Shown here piece after piece: positions 9,395-19,735 of a stretch of 64,000 nucleotides of DNA. The notes under the pieces were generated by a model. The model saw nothing but the letters and a program-made list of their open reading frames with translations, had not been told where the DNA came from and did not search any database. Positions within the stretch are counted from its first letter, which is position 1. Every line of letters begins with the position of its first letter. Where the stretch lies: positions 1 to 64,000 of the forward strand of contig JAKQSI010000111.1 of the NCBI GenBank assembly GCA_029570205.1, in the 5' to 3' direction. The translations under genes and the position numbers were made by a program. The stretch is from Candidatus Omnitrophota bacterium (GTDB taxonomy: Bacteria > Hinthialibacterota > Hinthialibacteria > Hinthialibacterales > JAKPRU01).

Positions 9395-10597
9395 ATGGAA
9401 CAGCCTGATCTTTCAGAGGAAGTCAAAAATCTCACCCCGGAGCTGGTCCGGCTTCGACGTGATTTCCACCGTCACCCGGAGCCGGCATTTCAGGAAGAGC
9501 GGACGGCGGAAGTTGTTGCGGCGTATCTGCGGGACTTTGGATTGCCTGTGCAGACCGGAATCGCGCGGACCGGAGTTGTCGCTTTGATCGAAGGGAAGAA
9601 ACCGGGGCGAACCCTTCTGCTCCGGGCGGATATGGACGCTCTGCCGATTGAGGAAGCAAACGAAATCGACTATCGCTCTCAGGTTCCGGGAGTTATGCAC
9701 GCCTGCGGGCATGACGGGCATACGGCAATTCTTCTGGGAGCCGCGCGTGTCCTGGCGGAGAAGAAGGATCGACTTACGGGGAATGTGAAACTGGTTTTTC
9801 AACCGGCCGAAGAGAAACCCGGCGGCGCATTGCCGATGATTGAAGAGGGAATCCTGGAGAATCCGAAGGTGGATGCGGCGCTGGCGCTGCACCTGGCGAT
9901 GATGTTACCCATCGGGCAGATCGGCGTTCGACCGGGGCCGGTATTTGCGAGCACGGATGAGTTCCGGATCACCGTTCTGGGGAAAGGCGGTCACGGCGGG
10001 ATGCCCCATGAGACGGTGGACCCCATTGTTTGCGCGGCACGGGTCGTGGAAGCCCTTCAGACACTGGTGAGCCGCGAATGCCATCCCGCGAAAGCGCTGG
10101 TTGTCACCATCGGTCGGATTGCAGGCGGGGAGACATTCAACGTGATCCCGGACAGCGTCGAATTGGGAGGCACGGTTCGCACGTATGATACCGCCTTGCG
10201 GCAGTCTATGGAGGAACGGATCAGGCGAGTAGTCAAAGGAACTACGGAGGCCGCCGGAGCCGACTACCGACTCGATTACCGTTACCTGTATCCGCCTTTA
10301 GTTAACGACACGGATATGAGCCGGTTTGTTCGGACAATCGCTGGGGAGATTGTCGGCGAAACCCAGGCTGTTGCGCACGATCTCGATATGATCGGCGAGG
10401 ATATGGCTTTTATCCTGGAACGTGTACCGGGATGCTACTTCTTCGTCGGCGCGCGAAACGAGGAAAAGGGGTGTATCTACCCACATCATAGTTCACGGTT
10501 CAATTTCGATGAGGACGCCATGTCCATCGCCGTCGAAATGTTTATCCGGTGTGCGGAGCGGTTTCTAACGAATAACAACTTCTGGAGAGCGGAATGA
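9395..10597 (+). CDS. M20-family amidohydrolase (N-acyl amino acid amidohydrolase/hippurate hydrolase-like)
   Basis: LLLRADMDALPIEEANEIDYRSQVPGVMHACGHDGHTAILLGAA; FQPAEEKPGGALPMIEEG; KGGHGGMPHETVDPI. Confidence 0.93.
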   Translation: MEQPDLSEEVKNLTPELVRLRRDFHRHPEPAFQEERTAEVVAAYLRDFGLPVQTGIARTGVVALIEGKKPGRTLLLRADMDALPIEEANEIDYRSQVPGVMHACGHDGHTAILLGAARVLAEKKDRLTGNVKLVFQPAEEKPGGALPMIEEGILENPKVDAALALHLAMMLPIGQIGVRPGPVFASTDEFRITVLGKGGHGGMPHETVDPIVCAARVVEALQTLVSRECHPAKALVVTIGRIAGGETFNVIPDSVELGGTVRTYDTALRQSMEERIRRVVKGTTEAAGADYRLDYRYLYPPLVNDTDMSRFVRTIAGEIVGETQAVAHDLDMIGEDMAFILERVPGCYFFVGARNEEKGCIYPHHSSRFNFDEDAMSIAVEMFIRCAERFLTNNNFWRAE

Positions 10598-13077
10598 AGA
10601 AACATCGAACAGTAGAATATGATCGATGCAGTTTTATTTTGAGCGGGAAACGTGTATTCCTGACTTCCGGATCGATTCACTATTTCCGTGTACCTCATGA
10701 ACTGTGGGCGGATCGACTGGAGAAAGCGAAATCGTTCGGCTTGAATTGCATTCAGTTTTATGTGCCCTGGAATTACCACGAACCTCGTGAGGAAGATTAC
10801 TTTTTTATAGACGATGCCGATTTGGATCGATTCATGTCGCTTTGCGAGAAAATGGGATTTTACCTGATTGCGCGGCCCGGACCCTATATTTGCGCGGAAT
10901 GGGATTTCGGGGGATTCCCGGCATGGTTGCTGACGAAACCGGGCCTTCTTCTTCGCCGATATGAACCGCAATACCTGAAATACGTGGACCGCTGGTTTGA
11001 CCGCCTGATTCCCATCATCGCGAAACATCAATACACGCGCGGGGGCGGCGTGATTCTCGTTCAGATAGAAAATGAATTGGGAAACATCTGCCTGGACGAG
11101 GAAGAATCGGAGGCATATTTGACCCATATCGAGGAACTCGTACATCGGAACGGGATTGATGTCCCGCTCATTACCTGCGCAGGTTCTCACAAGGGGACGC
11201 TGGAATGTATCAACAGCCATTATCCCTCGCTTCAAGTAGAGTCATTCCGGGACAAGCAACCGGATGCCCCCATTTTTTCAACCGAGTTTTATCCGGGCTG
11301 GTACTCCACGTGGCATAATCCGGCAGACTGGAATCCTTACCCGAAAGAAGTTGTGGAGAAAGAAACATGGCGGTTTCTGTATGCCGGTGCGTCGGGATAT
11401 AACTATTACATGTGGCATGGGGGGACTCATTTCGGCTACAATACCATGTATTTGCAGACGACAAGTTACGATTTCGGCGCGCCGTTATCCGAAGCCGGAG
11501 GGGTAACGGATAAGTTCCGTGCCTTGGCGCGACCGGCCCGTCTTGCCTCGGCATTTTCGGAAATCCTGGCCGGATCCGATTTGGAGTATACCGACCTGCT
11601 CATTCCCCCAAGCGCGGACATTCTGGTTCGTCGCCGGCTCAATGGGGAGTCACAATTCCTATTCCTGGAAAACGATGGCGACACAATCGGCAAGCCACCC
11701 CTGCGGGCGGTCGGACTGTCCCGGATTTCTTTGAAGATTCCCCCGCAAACCTTTCGAACCGTTCTCGGCAACATGGATCTCGGCAACCGCGCAACCTTAT
11801 TGGAATGCCGTTTCCCGGTTCTGGGTTTGTTTCAACTCAGGGGGGCAAAAGTATTGGTTCTGGAGGACGCAGACGGTTTCGCACAACTGCAGATCCCACG
11901 TGAAGTTGACATTACGGGTAATTTGCCGGTTACCCGCAGGGGAAACAGGATTGAATTGGAGGGAAAACTCAGGGGAAACAAGTACGCCCGGGCGGATTTC
12001 AAATACGACAATGAACATCTTATTGTGCTACTGGTTTCCCCGGACCTGGATAACCGTGTCTGGCCGGTAGCCGACGGAGTGGTGATCGGGGGGCGGTATG
12101 CGCGACAGGAGAGAAAGCGGGTTGAAGTCCACTTCGGCCCGGATGAAACGGAAGCCTGGCTGATTACCCCGGAAGGCTCCGTAGCGATGACGCCTCAAAA
12201 CAGTAATCTTTTACTTCCGGTTCTCGGCGAGTGGATGTGTGCGGCCCGGGATACGGAACTTTCTCCGAGAATCGACGACAGCGAATGGATGGAAAGTTAC
12301 CGACCGGTTTTGCGCGATCTTGCAGGCAGCCATCACGGCTATGCCTGGTACCGATGCCATGTACAGGAGGATCAGCCGGCTGAGCGAGAGTTGCACCTGA
12401 CGGCGCCGGCGGATCGCGCATTGGTATTCATTAACGGCGAACAGGTGTTGACTACGCTGGAACCGCCCGAGGACCGTCGCGTTCAACCGTCCGCTTCCGT
12501 ACGTGTGCGGTTGCAGAAAGGAGAGAATGTCATCGCCATCCTCTCCGACAATCTGGGACATGTAAAAGGCGATTGGCAATTGAGCGATGTGCGCAAAGAC
12601 GGAATGAAAATGCACGACGATCACAAGGGGTTACTCGGTCCCGTGTATCTCGATTCGAGAGAGCTGCATTTCTGGCGATTTCAACATGGCTTGATCGGCG
12701 AACAGCGGAATTATCCGCAAGGAGAAGGAGATTGGGTACCTCTCTCGGAAAGGCAGGACAAAAGGCTGCAATGGTTCAAGACAGATTTCTCTGTGGAGCA
12801 GAACACTTTGCGCGCCTCCGCTGCATCGCCGTTGCGTATTCGTCTGGAGGGGCTGACCAAAGGTGTCCTGTGGGTTAATGGAAAACACCTGGGGCGCTAT
12901 TGGACTATGAACGGGCATCTCGATTACTACGTCCCGGGGCCGTGGTTGAGCAGACGGAATACGCTGGTGATTTTTGAGGAGGGAGATGGGACGCCGGAAA
13001 GGGCGCATTTTGTCTGGGACCCTACGGGGGCGTGTGCAGTAAATATTCTGGAGATCGGAGATACAACAAGATGTTGA
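10594..13077 (+). CDS. GH35 beta-galactosidase-like glycoside hydrolase
   Basis: SGSIHYFRVPHELWADRLEKAKSFGLNCIQFYVPWNYHEP; RPGPYICAEWDFGGFPAWLL; QIENELGN; STEFYPGW; ATGA overlap with previous ORF. Confidence 0.93.
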   Translation: MKKHRTVEYDRCSFILSGKRVFLTSGSIHYFRVPHELWADRLEKAKSFGLNCIQFYVPWNYHEPREEDYFFIDDADLDRFMSLCEKMGFYLIARPGPYICAEWDFGGFPAWLLTKPGLLLRRYEPQYLKYVDRWFDRLIPIIAKHQYTRGGGVILVQIENELGNICLDEEESEAYLTHIEELVHRNGIDVPLITCAGSHKGTLECINSHYPSLQVESFRDKQPDAPIFSTEFYPGWYSTWHNPADWNPYPKEVVEKETWRFLYAGASGYNYYMWHGGTHFGYNTMYLQTTSYDFGAPLSEAGGVTDKFRALARPARLASAFSEILAGSDLEYTDLLIPPSADILVRRRLNGESQFLFLENDGDTIGKPPLRAVGLSRISLKIPPQTFRTVLGNMDLGNRATLLECRFPVLGLFQLRGAKVLVLEDADGFAQLQIPREVDITGNLPVTRRGNRIELEGKLRGNKYARADFKYDNEHLIVLLVSPDLDNRVWPVADGVVIGGRYARQERKRVEVHFGPDETEAWLITPEGSVAMTPQNSNLLLPVLGEWMCAARDTELSPRIDDSEWMESYRPVLRDLAGSHHGYAWYRCHVQEDQPAERELHLTAPADRALVFINGEQVLTTLEPPEDRRVQPSASVRVRLQKGENVIAILSDNLGHVKGDWQLSDVRKDGMKMHDDHKGLLGPVYLDSRELHFWRFQHGLIGEQRNYPQGEGDWVPLSERQDKRLQWFKTDFSVEQNTLRASAASPLRIRLEGLTKGVLWVNGKHLGRYWTMNGHLDYYVPGPWLSRRNTLVIFEEGDGTPERAHFVWDPTGACAVNILEIGDTTRC

Positions 13078-13796
13078 TGTTGCTCTTGGTCGTTGGCATT
13101 GGTGTTTTCTCCGGCGCATCTTTTTCCGCCGGATTCCCTTACGAAATCGGTCAAATCCGGACTTACGAACATGAGACGGAAATGCCGTTCCCTGAAGAGA
13201 AGGCGACCGGGCATTATGTTCTGACTGTGCTTCGAGAAGAAAAAGTAGCGGATCGGGATTGCCGGGTCATCCAGGAACACTACGATCCGGCCTCCCTCGG
13301 GGCAAAACGCGAATTATTTTTTGATTCCGATTTCAATCGGATACAGGAAATCGTTTCTCAGGGAACATTCGAGGAGCGGATCGAGTTCGATCCTCCGATT
13401 TCGAATCCGTATGCGGAATTAGAGGTTGGAGAGGAAAGGAAAACAAGTCACACACTGATTGTGCGCGGTCTGCCGGGCGGTGAGGAACGGAGCCGCTCGC
13501 CCTTCACCCGTGCGGTCAAACGTCTACCGGATGAGACGGTTGAGGTTCCGGCAGGGATATTTGTGTCTTGCAGAAAAATCATGGAGCGAACAGAGTCCGA
13601 GTCTGTCAATCAAGGGGGGACCTGCAAAATCATCACGATTCGAGAGGCATGGTGGGATCCAAAGCAGGGGCTTGTGAAAGAAATCTACCATAACTGCATT
13701 TGTGGACCTCAAGGTGTTGTGGTCAGGGAATGGACCATGACTAATGCGTTGAAATCCATCACGGGGCGGGAAGAAACCGAGCCGTCTGAAAAATGA
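13071..13796 (+). CDS. Hypothetical secreted protein
   Basis: Signal-peptide N-terminus MLMLLLVVGIGVFSGASFSAG; start overlaps the GH35 stop. Confidence 0.7.
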   Translation: MLMLLLVVGIGVFSGASFSAGFPYEIGQIRTYEHETEMPFPEEKATGHYVLTVLREEKVADRDCRVIQEHYDPASLGAKRELFFDSDFNRIQEIVSQGTFEERIEFDPPISNPYAELEVGEERKTSHTLIVRGLPGGEERSRSPFTRAVKRLPDETVEVPAGIFVSCRKIMERTESESVNQGGTCKIITIREAWWDPKQGLVKEIYHNCICGPQGVVVREWTMTNALKSITGREETEPSEK

Positions 13797-14449
13797 TCTC
13801 AAATCGGAATATCCATTGGGCGATCCGAATGCTTCGTGAGATGGTCGCGGAATGGCGTGAGCCGATTGTCACGCGGATTGCACGTCGCGGGGACCCGTTC
13901 CAGGTTTTGATCTCCTGCCTCTTGAGCCTTCGGACAAAGGATGAGGTCACTCGTACGGCATCCCTTCGCCTTTTCGCGATGGCAGAGACTGCGCAGGAGA
14001 TGCGGAGGATTCCCGCGGAGGAAATCGCGAAGGTTATCTATCCGGTGGGTTTCTACAACACGAAAGCAAAGAATATCCATCTGATATGTCAGGATTTATT
14101 GCAGCGTTTCGGAGGGGAGGTTCCCAGGGAGATTGATGCTCTGCTGACGCTGAACGGGGTTGGGCGAAAAACGGCCAACCTTGTGGTGACCAAGGGGCAT
14201 GGATTGCCTGGAATCTGCGTGGATACCCATGTGCATCGGATTCCCAATCGCTGGGGATATGTGGAAACACGGACGCCGAAAGAGACGGAATTCGCGTTGA
14301 GGTCGAAATTGCCCGAACAATACTGGATTGAGTTCAATGATTTGCTGGTGACATTCGGGCAGAACTTATGTGTCCCGATTTCGCCTCATTGCAGCCGTTG
14401 TCGATTGGCGGATTCGTGTGGCAGGGTGGGAGTTACGCGAAGCCGATGA
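13793..14449 (+). CDS. nth: Endonuclease III
   Basis: LISCLLSLRTKDEVT, LLTLNGVGRKTANLVVTKGHGLPGICVDTHVHRIPNRWG, and C-x6-C-x2-C Fe-S cluster near the C-terminus. Confidence 0.92.
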   Translation: MISNRNIHWAIRMLREMVAEWREPIVTRIARRGDPFQVLISCLLSLRTKDEVTRTASLRLFAMAETAQEMRRIPAEEIAKVIYPVGFYNTKAKNIHLICQDLLQRFGGEVPREIDALLTLNGVGRKTANLVVTKGHGLPGICVDTHVHRIPNRWGYVETRTPKETEFALRSKLPEQYWIEFNDLLVTFGQNLCVPISPHCSRCRLADSCGRVGVTRSR

Positions 14450-14526
14450 GCGGGCAGGTGTCCGGTTGCATTGCCCCGAAGGAAGGCCAACCGTATCATA
14501 AACAGTAGAGGAAATGAGGTTATTCC

Positions 14527-15123
14527 ATGAAGTCATACTTTGATCAAAAATGGCGTTCTACAACGATTGTGGCGGTCCGCCGGAACGGGAAAGTTGTTGT
14601 CGCCGGAGACGGGCAACTCAGCCTCGGCGATACGATCATGAAGAACCATGCGCGGAAAGTGCGCCGTCTCTACGACGACCGTGTTGTGGTTGGATTTGCC
14701 GGTGCAAGCGCGGATGCATTCACCTTATTCGAGAAGTTCGAGGCGAAATTGGATGAGTACCGGGGGAATCTGGTGCGCTCCTCGGTGGAGCTGGCAAAAG
14801 ACTGGCGGATGGACCGTGCCTTGCGTCACCTGGAGGCGCTGTTGATTGTATGCGATGAAGAGAACACCCTCGTGATCTCGGGAAACGGAGATGTGATCGA
14901 GCCGGACGAGGATGTGATTGCCATCGGTTCCGGCGGCCCATTTGCGCAGGCGGCGGCTATGGCGCTTCTGAAATTTACCGATATGGATGCCGCGTCGATT
15001 GCGCGGGAATCTCTTGCCTTGGCCGCAAGGATCTGCGTATTCACCAACCAGGAGTTTGTGCTGGAAGCGCTGCCGAAATTTCCCGAGGAACCCCCATCGA
15101 AAAAACGGAACTCAAAGGACTGA
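14527..15123 (+). CDS. hslV: HslV peptidase subunit of HslUV
   Basis: [58 protein letters not shown]; next to hslU. Confidence 0.96.
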   Translation: MKSYFDQKWRSTTIVAVRRNGKVVVAGDGQLSLGDTIMKNHARKVRRLYDDRVVVGFAGASADAFTLFEKFEAKLDEYRGNLVRSSVELAKDWRMDRALRHLEALLIVCDEENTLVISGNGDVIEPDEDVIAIGSGGPFAQAAAMALLKFTDMDAASIARESLALAARICVFTNQEFVLEALPKFPEEPPSKKRNSKD

Positions 15124-15130
15124 ATACACT

Positions 15131-16537
15131 GTGAATCAAGACGTTGTTCGATTTGAATTAGTATCCTCTCATGGCGTTATTGAAGGTCTGACGCCGCGTC
15201 AGATCGTTGCGGAATTGGATAAGTACATCGTCGGGCAGGATGAGGCAAAACGGGCGGTTGCCATTGCGTTGCGGAACCGGGCGCGTCGTCGCGCACTTTC
15301 CCCGGCCGTTCAAGAAGAGATTTATCCCAAGAACATCATTATGATCGGCCCGACAGGGGTCGGAAAGACCGAAATCGCCCGCCGTCTGGCCCGCCTGGAG
15401 GACTCCCCGTTTGTGAAAGTTGAAGCCTCCAAGTTCACCGAGATAGGCTATGTGGGCCGGGATGTGGATTCGATTATCCGGGACCTGGTGGAGATGGCGG
15501 TAACACGGGAACGGACCCGAAGAACCGAGCAGTCCAGGGTGGGGGCCGAACAGGCCACTGAGGAACGTCTGTTGGACCTGCTTATGCCGGGGGGAACGCG
15601 GACCGTGATGGAAGAGGAAGCAGCCGACCTCACCGACATCGGGAAACAGAGACTGCAAGCCAGTCGGGAACGCCTGCGGGAAATGCTCCGGGCAGGGAAA
15701 CTCGACGATCGAATGGTGGATTTTGAGGTAACCGAGAAAGCAGGGAATGTGCTGGTCGGATTCCCCTCCGGCGCGGGACTGGAGGAGTTGGGGATCGACC
15801 TGAAAGAGATGATGGACAAGATGCTGCCGACTCGCAGACGGCGTCAGGCCATGAAGGTTTCAGAGGCTCAATCCATTATTCTGGAAGAGGAAGCAGGGAA
15901 ACTGATCGACATGGAAGCGGCGGTCAAAGAGGCGATTCACAAGGTGGAACAGACCGGCATTGTGTTCCTGGATGAGATCGACAAGATCGTGGGCAGAGAG
16001 GGCGGATCGGGGCCGGATGTTTCCCGGTCGGGGGTTCAGCGGGATATTCTTCCGTTGGTTGAGGGGACGACGGTTTTCACAAAATACGGGATGGTTCAAA
16101 CCGATCACGTCCTGTTCATCGCAGCCGGGGCATTCCACGGCAGCAGCCCGGCGGACCTGATTCCCGAGCTGCAGGGAAGATTTCCTATTCGGGTGGAACT
16201 GGACCCGCTCGAAAAAGAAGACTTCGAACGGATCCTGCGCGAACCGGAAAACTCCCTGATCCGGCAGTACATTGCGCTTGTGGAAACGGATGGCGTAATG
16301 CTGGAGTTTACGGACGATGCCTTGACCACCATGGCCGAAATGGCTTTTGAAATCAATGAGGAAACCGAGAACATCGGCGCACGACGGTTGCACACCATTA
16401 TGGAAAAGGTTCTTGAGGATGTTCTATTCGAGGCCCCCGACATTGAGACCCATCATGTCGTGGTCGATTCGGATTACGTAAAAAGGAAACTGGAAGACAT
16501 TGTGGGCGATACGGACCTGTCGAAGTATATTCTCTGA
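15131..16537 (+). CDS. hslU: HslU ATPase subunit of HslUV
   Basis: LTPRQIVAELDKYIVGQDEAKRAVAIALRNR; MIGPTGVGKTEIARRLA; GIVFLDEIDKI; GTG start at 15131 in frame. Confidence 0.96.
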   Translation: MNQDVVRFELVSSHGVIEGLTPRQIVAELDKYIVGQDEAKRAVAIALRNRARRRALSPAVQEEIYPKNIIMIGPTGVGKTEIARRLARLEDSPFVKVEASKFTEIGYVGRDVDSIIRDLVEMAVTRERTRRTEQSRVGAEQATEERLLDLLMPGGTRTVMEEEAADLTDIGKQRLQASRERLREMLRAGKLDDRMVDFEVTEKAGNVLVGFPSGAGLEELGIDLKEMMDKMLPTRRRRQAMKVSEAQSIILEEEAGKLIDMEAAVKEAIHKVEQTGIVFLDEIDKIVGREGGSGPDVSRSGVQRDILPLVEGTTVFTKYGMVQTDHVLFIAAGAFHGSSPADLIPELQGRFPIRVELDPLEKEDFERILREPENSLIRQYIALVETDGVMLEFTDDALTTMAEMAFEINEETENIGARRLHTIMEKVLEDVLFEAPDIETHHVVVDSDYVKRKLEDIVGDTDLSKYIL

Positions 16538-16650
16538 TGAATGCCGAGCGCAGAAATCCTCAGGCCCGTCCGGTCTCATGCGTATTTCCGCTTCGGCTTA
16601 TCAAACAGGGTCGCCCGGGGTGGAATCCTGAACATCTGGGAAGTTCATAA

Positions 16651-17265
16651 TCAACGCTTTTCCACTTCCTCGTTTCCCCACTGTACCCAGCCATTGCGCG
16701 GATGCCTGGCAAACAGTTCCAGGTACGGACCGGGGGAACACGCCTCAATGATGTCGTACAGTTCATCCGGCTTGCGGGAATGCTCCCGCTTCCGCGCTGT
16801 AAGGATGTTCGTCTGTGTTCTTCCGGCCGTGAGCGTGCGCATACTGCCCCGAATGCCGAAGAGGACCAACTCCGTTACATTGCGAAAGTAGAACCCTACA
16901 CCCCGACCGTCCGGCCCGCCATCTTTGCGCACTTTGTACCAGACCAGGTTCGTCTTATACGTGAATCCCCACCGTTTCATTACCTCAAGCCCTTCCGAGA
17001 TAAGGGCATTGGGGACCCAAAGGTACAGGTGAGCGCGTGCTGCCACGATACGATTGACGGGCAGTTCATATATTTCTTCCATTGTCATGGTGGGATAGCG
17101 CAGAAGCCGCCGATGTTCCGGGGCCATCTTTCCGGTGCGGTTGTCGAATCGCCAGGGGGGATCAGCAAGAATGGTTGAGAATGGCCCCTTGATCCGGCTG
17201 GTCAGATCTTCAGCGGCGGAAATTAGGGGCATGTTCCGTATCTCTGCTGTCGATTCCAAGGACAA
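16651..17265 (-). CDS. MT-A70-family adenine-N6 methyltransferase
   Basis: ILADPPWRFDN (DPPW motif), ARAHLYLWVPNALISEGLEVMKRWGFTYKTNLVW, KREHSRKPDELYDIIEACSPGPYLELFAR. Confidence 0.92.
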   Translation of the reverse strand: MSLESTAEIRNMPLISAAEDLTSRIKGPFSTILADPPWRFDNRTGKMAPEHRRLLRYPTMTMEEIYELPVNRIVAARAHLYLWVPNALISEGLEVMKRWGFTYKTNLVWYKVRKDGGPDGRGVGFYFRNVTELVLFGIRGSMRTLTAGRTQTNILTARKREHSRKPDELYDIIEACSPGPYLELFARHPRNGWVQWGNEEVEKR

Positions 17266-17286
17266 GAGAAGGGCAGAAGGAATGAC

Positions 17287-19041
17287 TCAGTAATCCGCCG
17301 TTTCCATTCGGGTGAGCAGTTCGTTCAGCTCTCCCATGATCTCGCCCATGCGGTCATGATCCTTGGACTCTTTGGCCGTTTTCAGTTCATCCACCACGCG
17401 TCGCGCGCTTTCCGATAGAGCATCATCGTACTCACCGAACATTCGCTCGGCGCGGTAAATCAGGCTTTCGGCTTCATTCACCAGGTTGTCTCTCTGGCGC
17501 ATTTTCGTGATTTCCGCGACCCGCTTTCGGGCCTCGTCGGTCAACCGTTTCACCTCTTCCGGAGAAAGTCGGTTATCGGTGGAGAGGATGGTGACGCTGA
17601 CTTCCTTGTTGGTCGTCAGATCTTTAGCGGTTGCTTCAAGAATCCGATCCTGATTGAGTCGGAATGTCACCTCAATCCGGGGCACACCACGCGGAGCAGG
17701 TGGAATCCCATCAATGCGAAGCATGTCCAGGAACGTGTTGGCCGAAGCGACCGGCTCTTCCCCTTCATAAACCGGGAATGAAATGGCGGTCTGGAAATCG
17801 CGTGTTGTCGTGAAAAGATCACGGGCCTCGGTCGGATAAGTTGAGTTTCGTTCGATCAGAACGCCGTACCGGTCATCCGCTAATCCCACCCCTAATGAGA
17901 ACGGGGTAAGGTGGACAATCACCGGCCCGTCCGTCTGCACGGCATCCGCTGCGGTCAATTCCAACTCCTCGTCCAGCGGAGCCAGAATGGACGCCTGGAT
18001 GGCCGCCCCCAGGGCGACACATTCATCCGGGCTGACATCCTTGCGTGGTTCTTTATTGATGAGGGAACGAACCAGTTGCTGGACATAGGGAATTCGAGTG
18101 GTTCCGCCCACGAGCAGCACGTTGCTGACATCTTCAGGCTGCAACCCCGCATCGGTAATGGCGTCCCGCGAAGGACCAATGGTGCTTTCCAGCAAATCTC
18201 TTGTCAGCGCTTCGAACTTGGCGCGTGTGAGTTCAGTGTCCACCGTGATCGGCCCTTTGGGCGTCATGGCAACGGCCTCGACAAGAATGTGGGTCTTAGT
18301 AATACTGGACAGCTCAATTTTTGCTTCCTGAGCGGCATCGCGAAGACGGAACATCGCTTTGGCGTCTTTGGAAAGATCGACTCCATATTGACGTTTGATT
18401 TCGCCGAGGAGAAACTCCACAATTCGTTCGTCCAGATCGTCGCCACCCAGCTTGTTGTTGCCTTTAATGGACAAGACCTGAAAAACCCCGCCGACCATCT
18501 CGATGATGGACACGTCAAACGTGCCACCGCCGAAATCGTACACCATCAGGATTTGGTCGCTTTCCTTGTCCAAGCCATAGGAGATTGCCGCAGCGGTCGG
18601 CTCGTCGATAATCCGCCGGACCCGGAACCCGGCAATCATCCCAGCATCACGGGTGGCCTGACGTTGAGCATCGGTGAAATAGGCGGGGACGGTGATCACA
18701 GCCTGCTCGATGGATTGTCCCAGGTAGTTCTCTGCATCCGTCTTCAGTTTCTGAAGAATAATGGAAGAAATCTCCTGCGGCGTTCGTTGAATCCCATCGA
18801 TATTCACACGATACTTCGTTCCCATCCGTCTCTTGATGGAGAACACCGTGCGATCCGGGTTCAAGGCCGCTGCCCGTCGGGCCTTTTTCCCAACAAGGAT
18901 GTCTCCGTCCTCGGTAAAGTGGACAACAGAAGGTGTCAGCCGATCCCCCAGATCGTTGGGGATGATGGTGGGCTTGCCATTGTCCATATACGCCATGACA
19001 GAATTTGTCGTACCAAGATCGATTCCCAGGATAATTCCCAT
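17287..19041 (-). CDS. dnaK: Hsp70-family chaperone DnaK (584 aa, short C-terminus)
   Basis: IILGIDLGTTNSVMAYMDNG; DAQRQATRDAGMIAGFRVRRIIDEPTAAAISYGLDKESDQILMVYDFGGGTFDVS; lacks the usual acidic EEVD-like tail. Confidence 0.93.
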   Translation of the reverse strand: MGIILGIDLGTTNSVMAYMDNGKPTIIPNDLGDRLTPSVVHFTEDGDILVGKKARRAAALNPDRTVFSIKRRMGTKYRVNIDGIQRTPQEISSIILQKLKTDAENYLGQSIEQAVITVPAYFTDAQRQATRDAGMIAGFRVRRIIDEPTAAAISYGLDKESDQILMVYDFGGGTFDVSIIEMVGGVFQVLSIKGNNKLGGDDLDERIVEFLLGEIKRQYGVDLSKDAKAMFRLRDAAQEAKIELSSITKTHILVEAVAMTPKGPITVDTELTRAKFEALTRDLLESTIGPSRDAITDAGLQPEDVSNVLLVGGTTRIPYVQQLVRSLINKEPRKDVSPDECVALGAAIQASILAPLDEELELTAADAVQTDGPVIVHLTPFSLGVGLADDRYGVLIERNSTYPTEARDLFTTTRDFQTAISFPVYEGEEPVASANTFLDMLRIDGIPPAPRGVPRIEVTFRLNQDRILEATAKDLTTNKEVSVTILSTDNRLSPEEVKRLTDEARKRVAEITKMRQRDNLVNEAESLIYRAERMFGEYDDALSESARRVVDELKTAKESKDHDRMGEIMGELNELLTRMETADY

Positions 19042-19162
19042 ACGCTACTCCTAAAGCGCATAGCCTATTGCGTCCCATCTATAATTTATCATAAGGAAGG
19101 CATTTCCTCACGCCCAATATGGCGGGCAGGGAAATGCTCCGGGACTGACTGATTGACAGACC

Positions 19163-19684
19163 TTAATCACGTGGAGACCGAGCAACAATGACTTTCGAAT
19201 CACGGAGGATGCGGCCCTTATATTGATATCCTTTTTCCACTTCCTCCACAATGGTGTTGTCTTCCACGGAAGGGTCCTCCCTGACATCCACGACCTCATG
19301 ACGAGTAAGATCCAGCTTCTGTCCGACAGATTTTATCGCGGACAGCCCCTCCCGTTCCAGAGCTAACAGCAAGTGTCGATGAACCGCCTTGATGGCCTTG
19401 AACCAATTGGCAAGAACTTCGTCCTCCTCAAGATTGAGGCTGGAGGAATACTTCAAAATATTATCAAAAGCGTCAAGGATCGGGATCATCCGGCGCATCA
19501 GGTCTTCTTTGGAGTCTTTCCTGCGCTCGACCCGTTTGGGCACTTCGCCCCGCTCCAGCGCTTCAAGGCACGCGGAGAGGACATCCCGTTTGCGGTCGCT
19601 CCGAACCTCCAGGGGCATCTCCTCGATCGGGAAGATTTCCTTAAGGTCGGAACGGTCAGACTTGCCGAGTTTCCAACCGGGCAT
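19163..19684 (-). CDS. grpE: GrpE nucleotide exchange factor
   Basis: MIPILDAFDNILKY, C-terminal HEVVDVREDPSVEDNTIVEEVEKGYQYKGRILRDSKVIVAR; upstream of dnaK on the same strand. Confidence 0.88.
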   Translation of the reverse strand: MPGWKLGKSDRSDLKEIFPIEEMPLEVRSDRKRDVLSACLEALERGEVPKRVERRKDSKEDLMRRMIPILDAFDNILKYSSSLNLEEDEVLANWFKAIKAVHRHLLLALEREGLSAIKSVGQKLDLTRHEVVDVREDPSVEDNTIVEEVEKGYQYKGRILRDSKVIVARSPRD

Positions 19685-19735
19685 TGAGTTTTCCTTGCTC
19701 TATAGGTGTTCGACGATGCGAGTTTTTCGGCTCGA

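Noticed and set aside
17911-19152. 413-aa plus-strand ORF antisense to dnaK
   Set aside because: Opposite strand encodes a clear DnaK; the antisense translation has no recognisable domain
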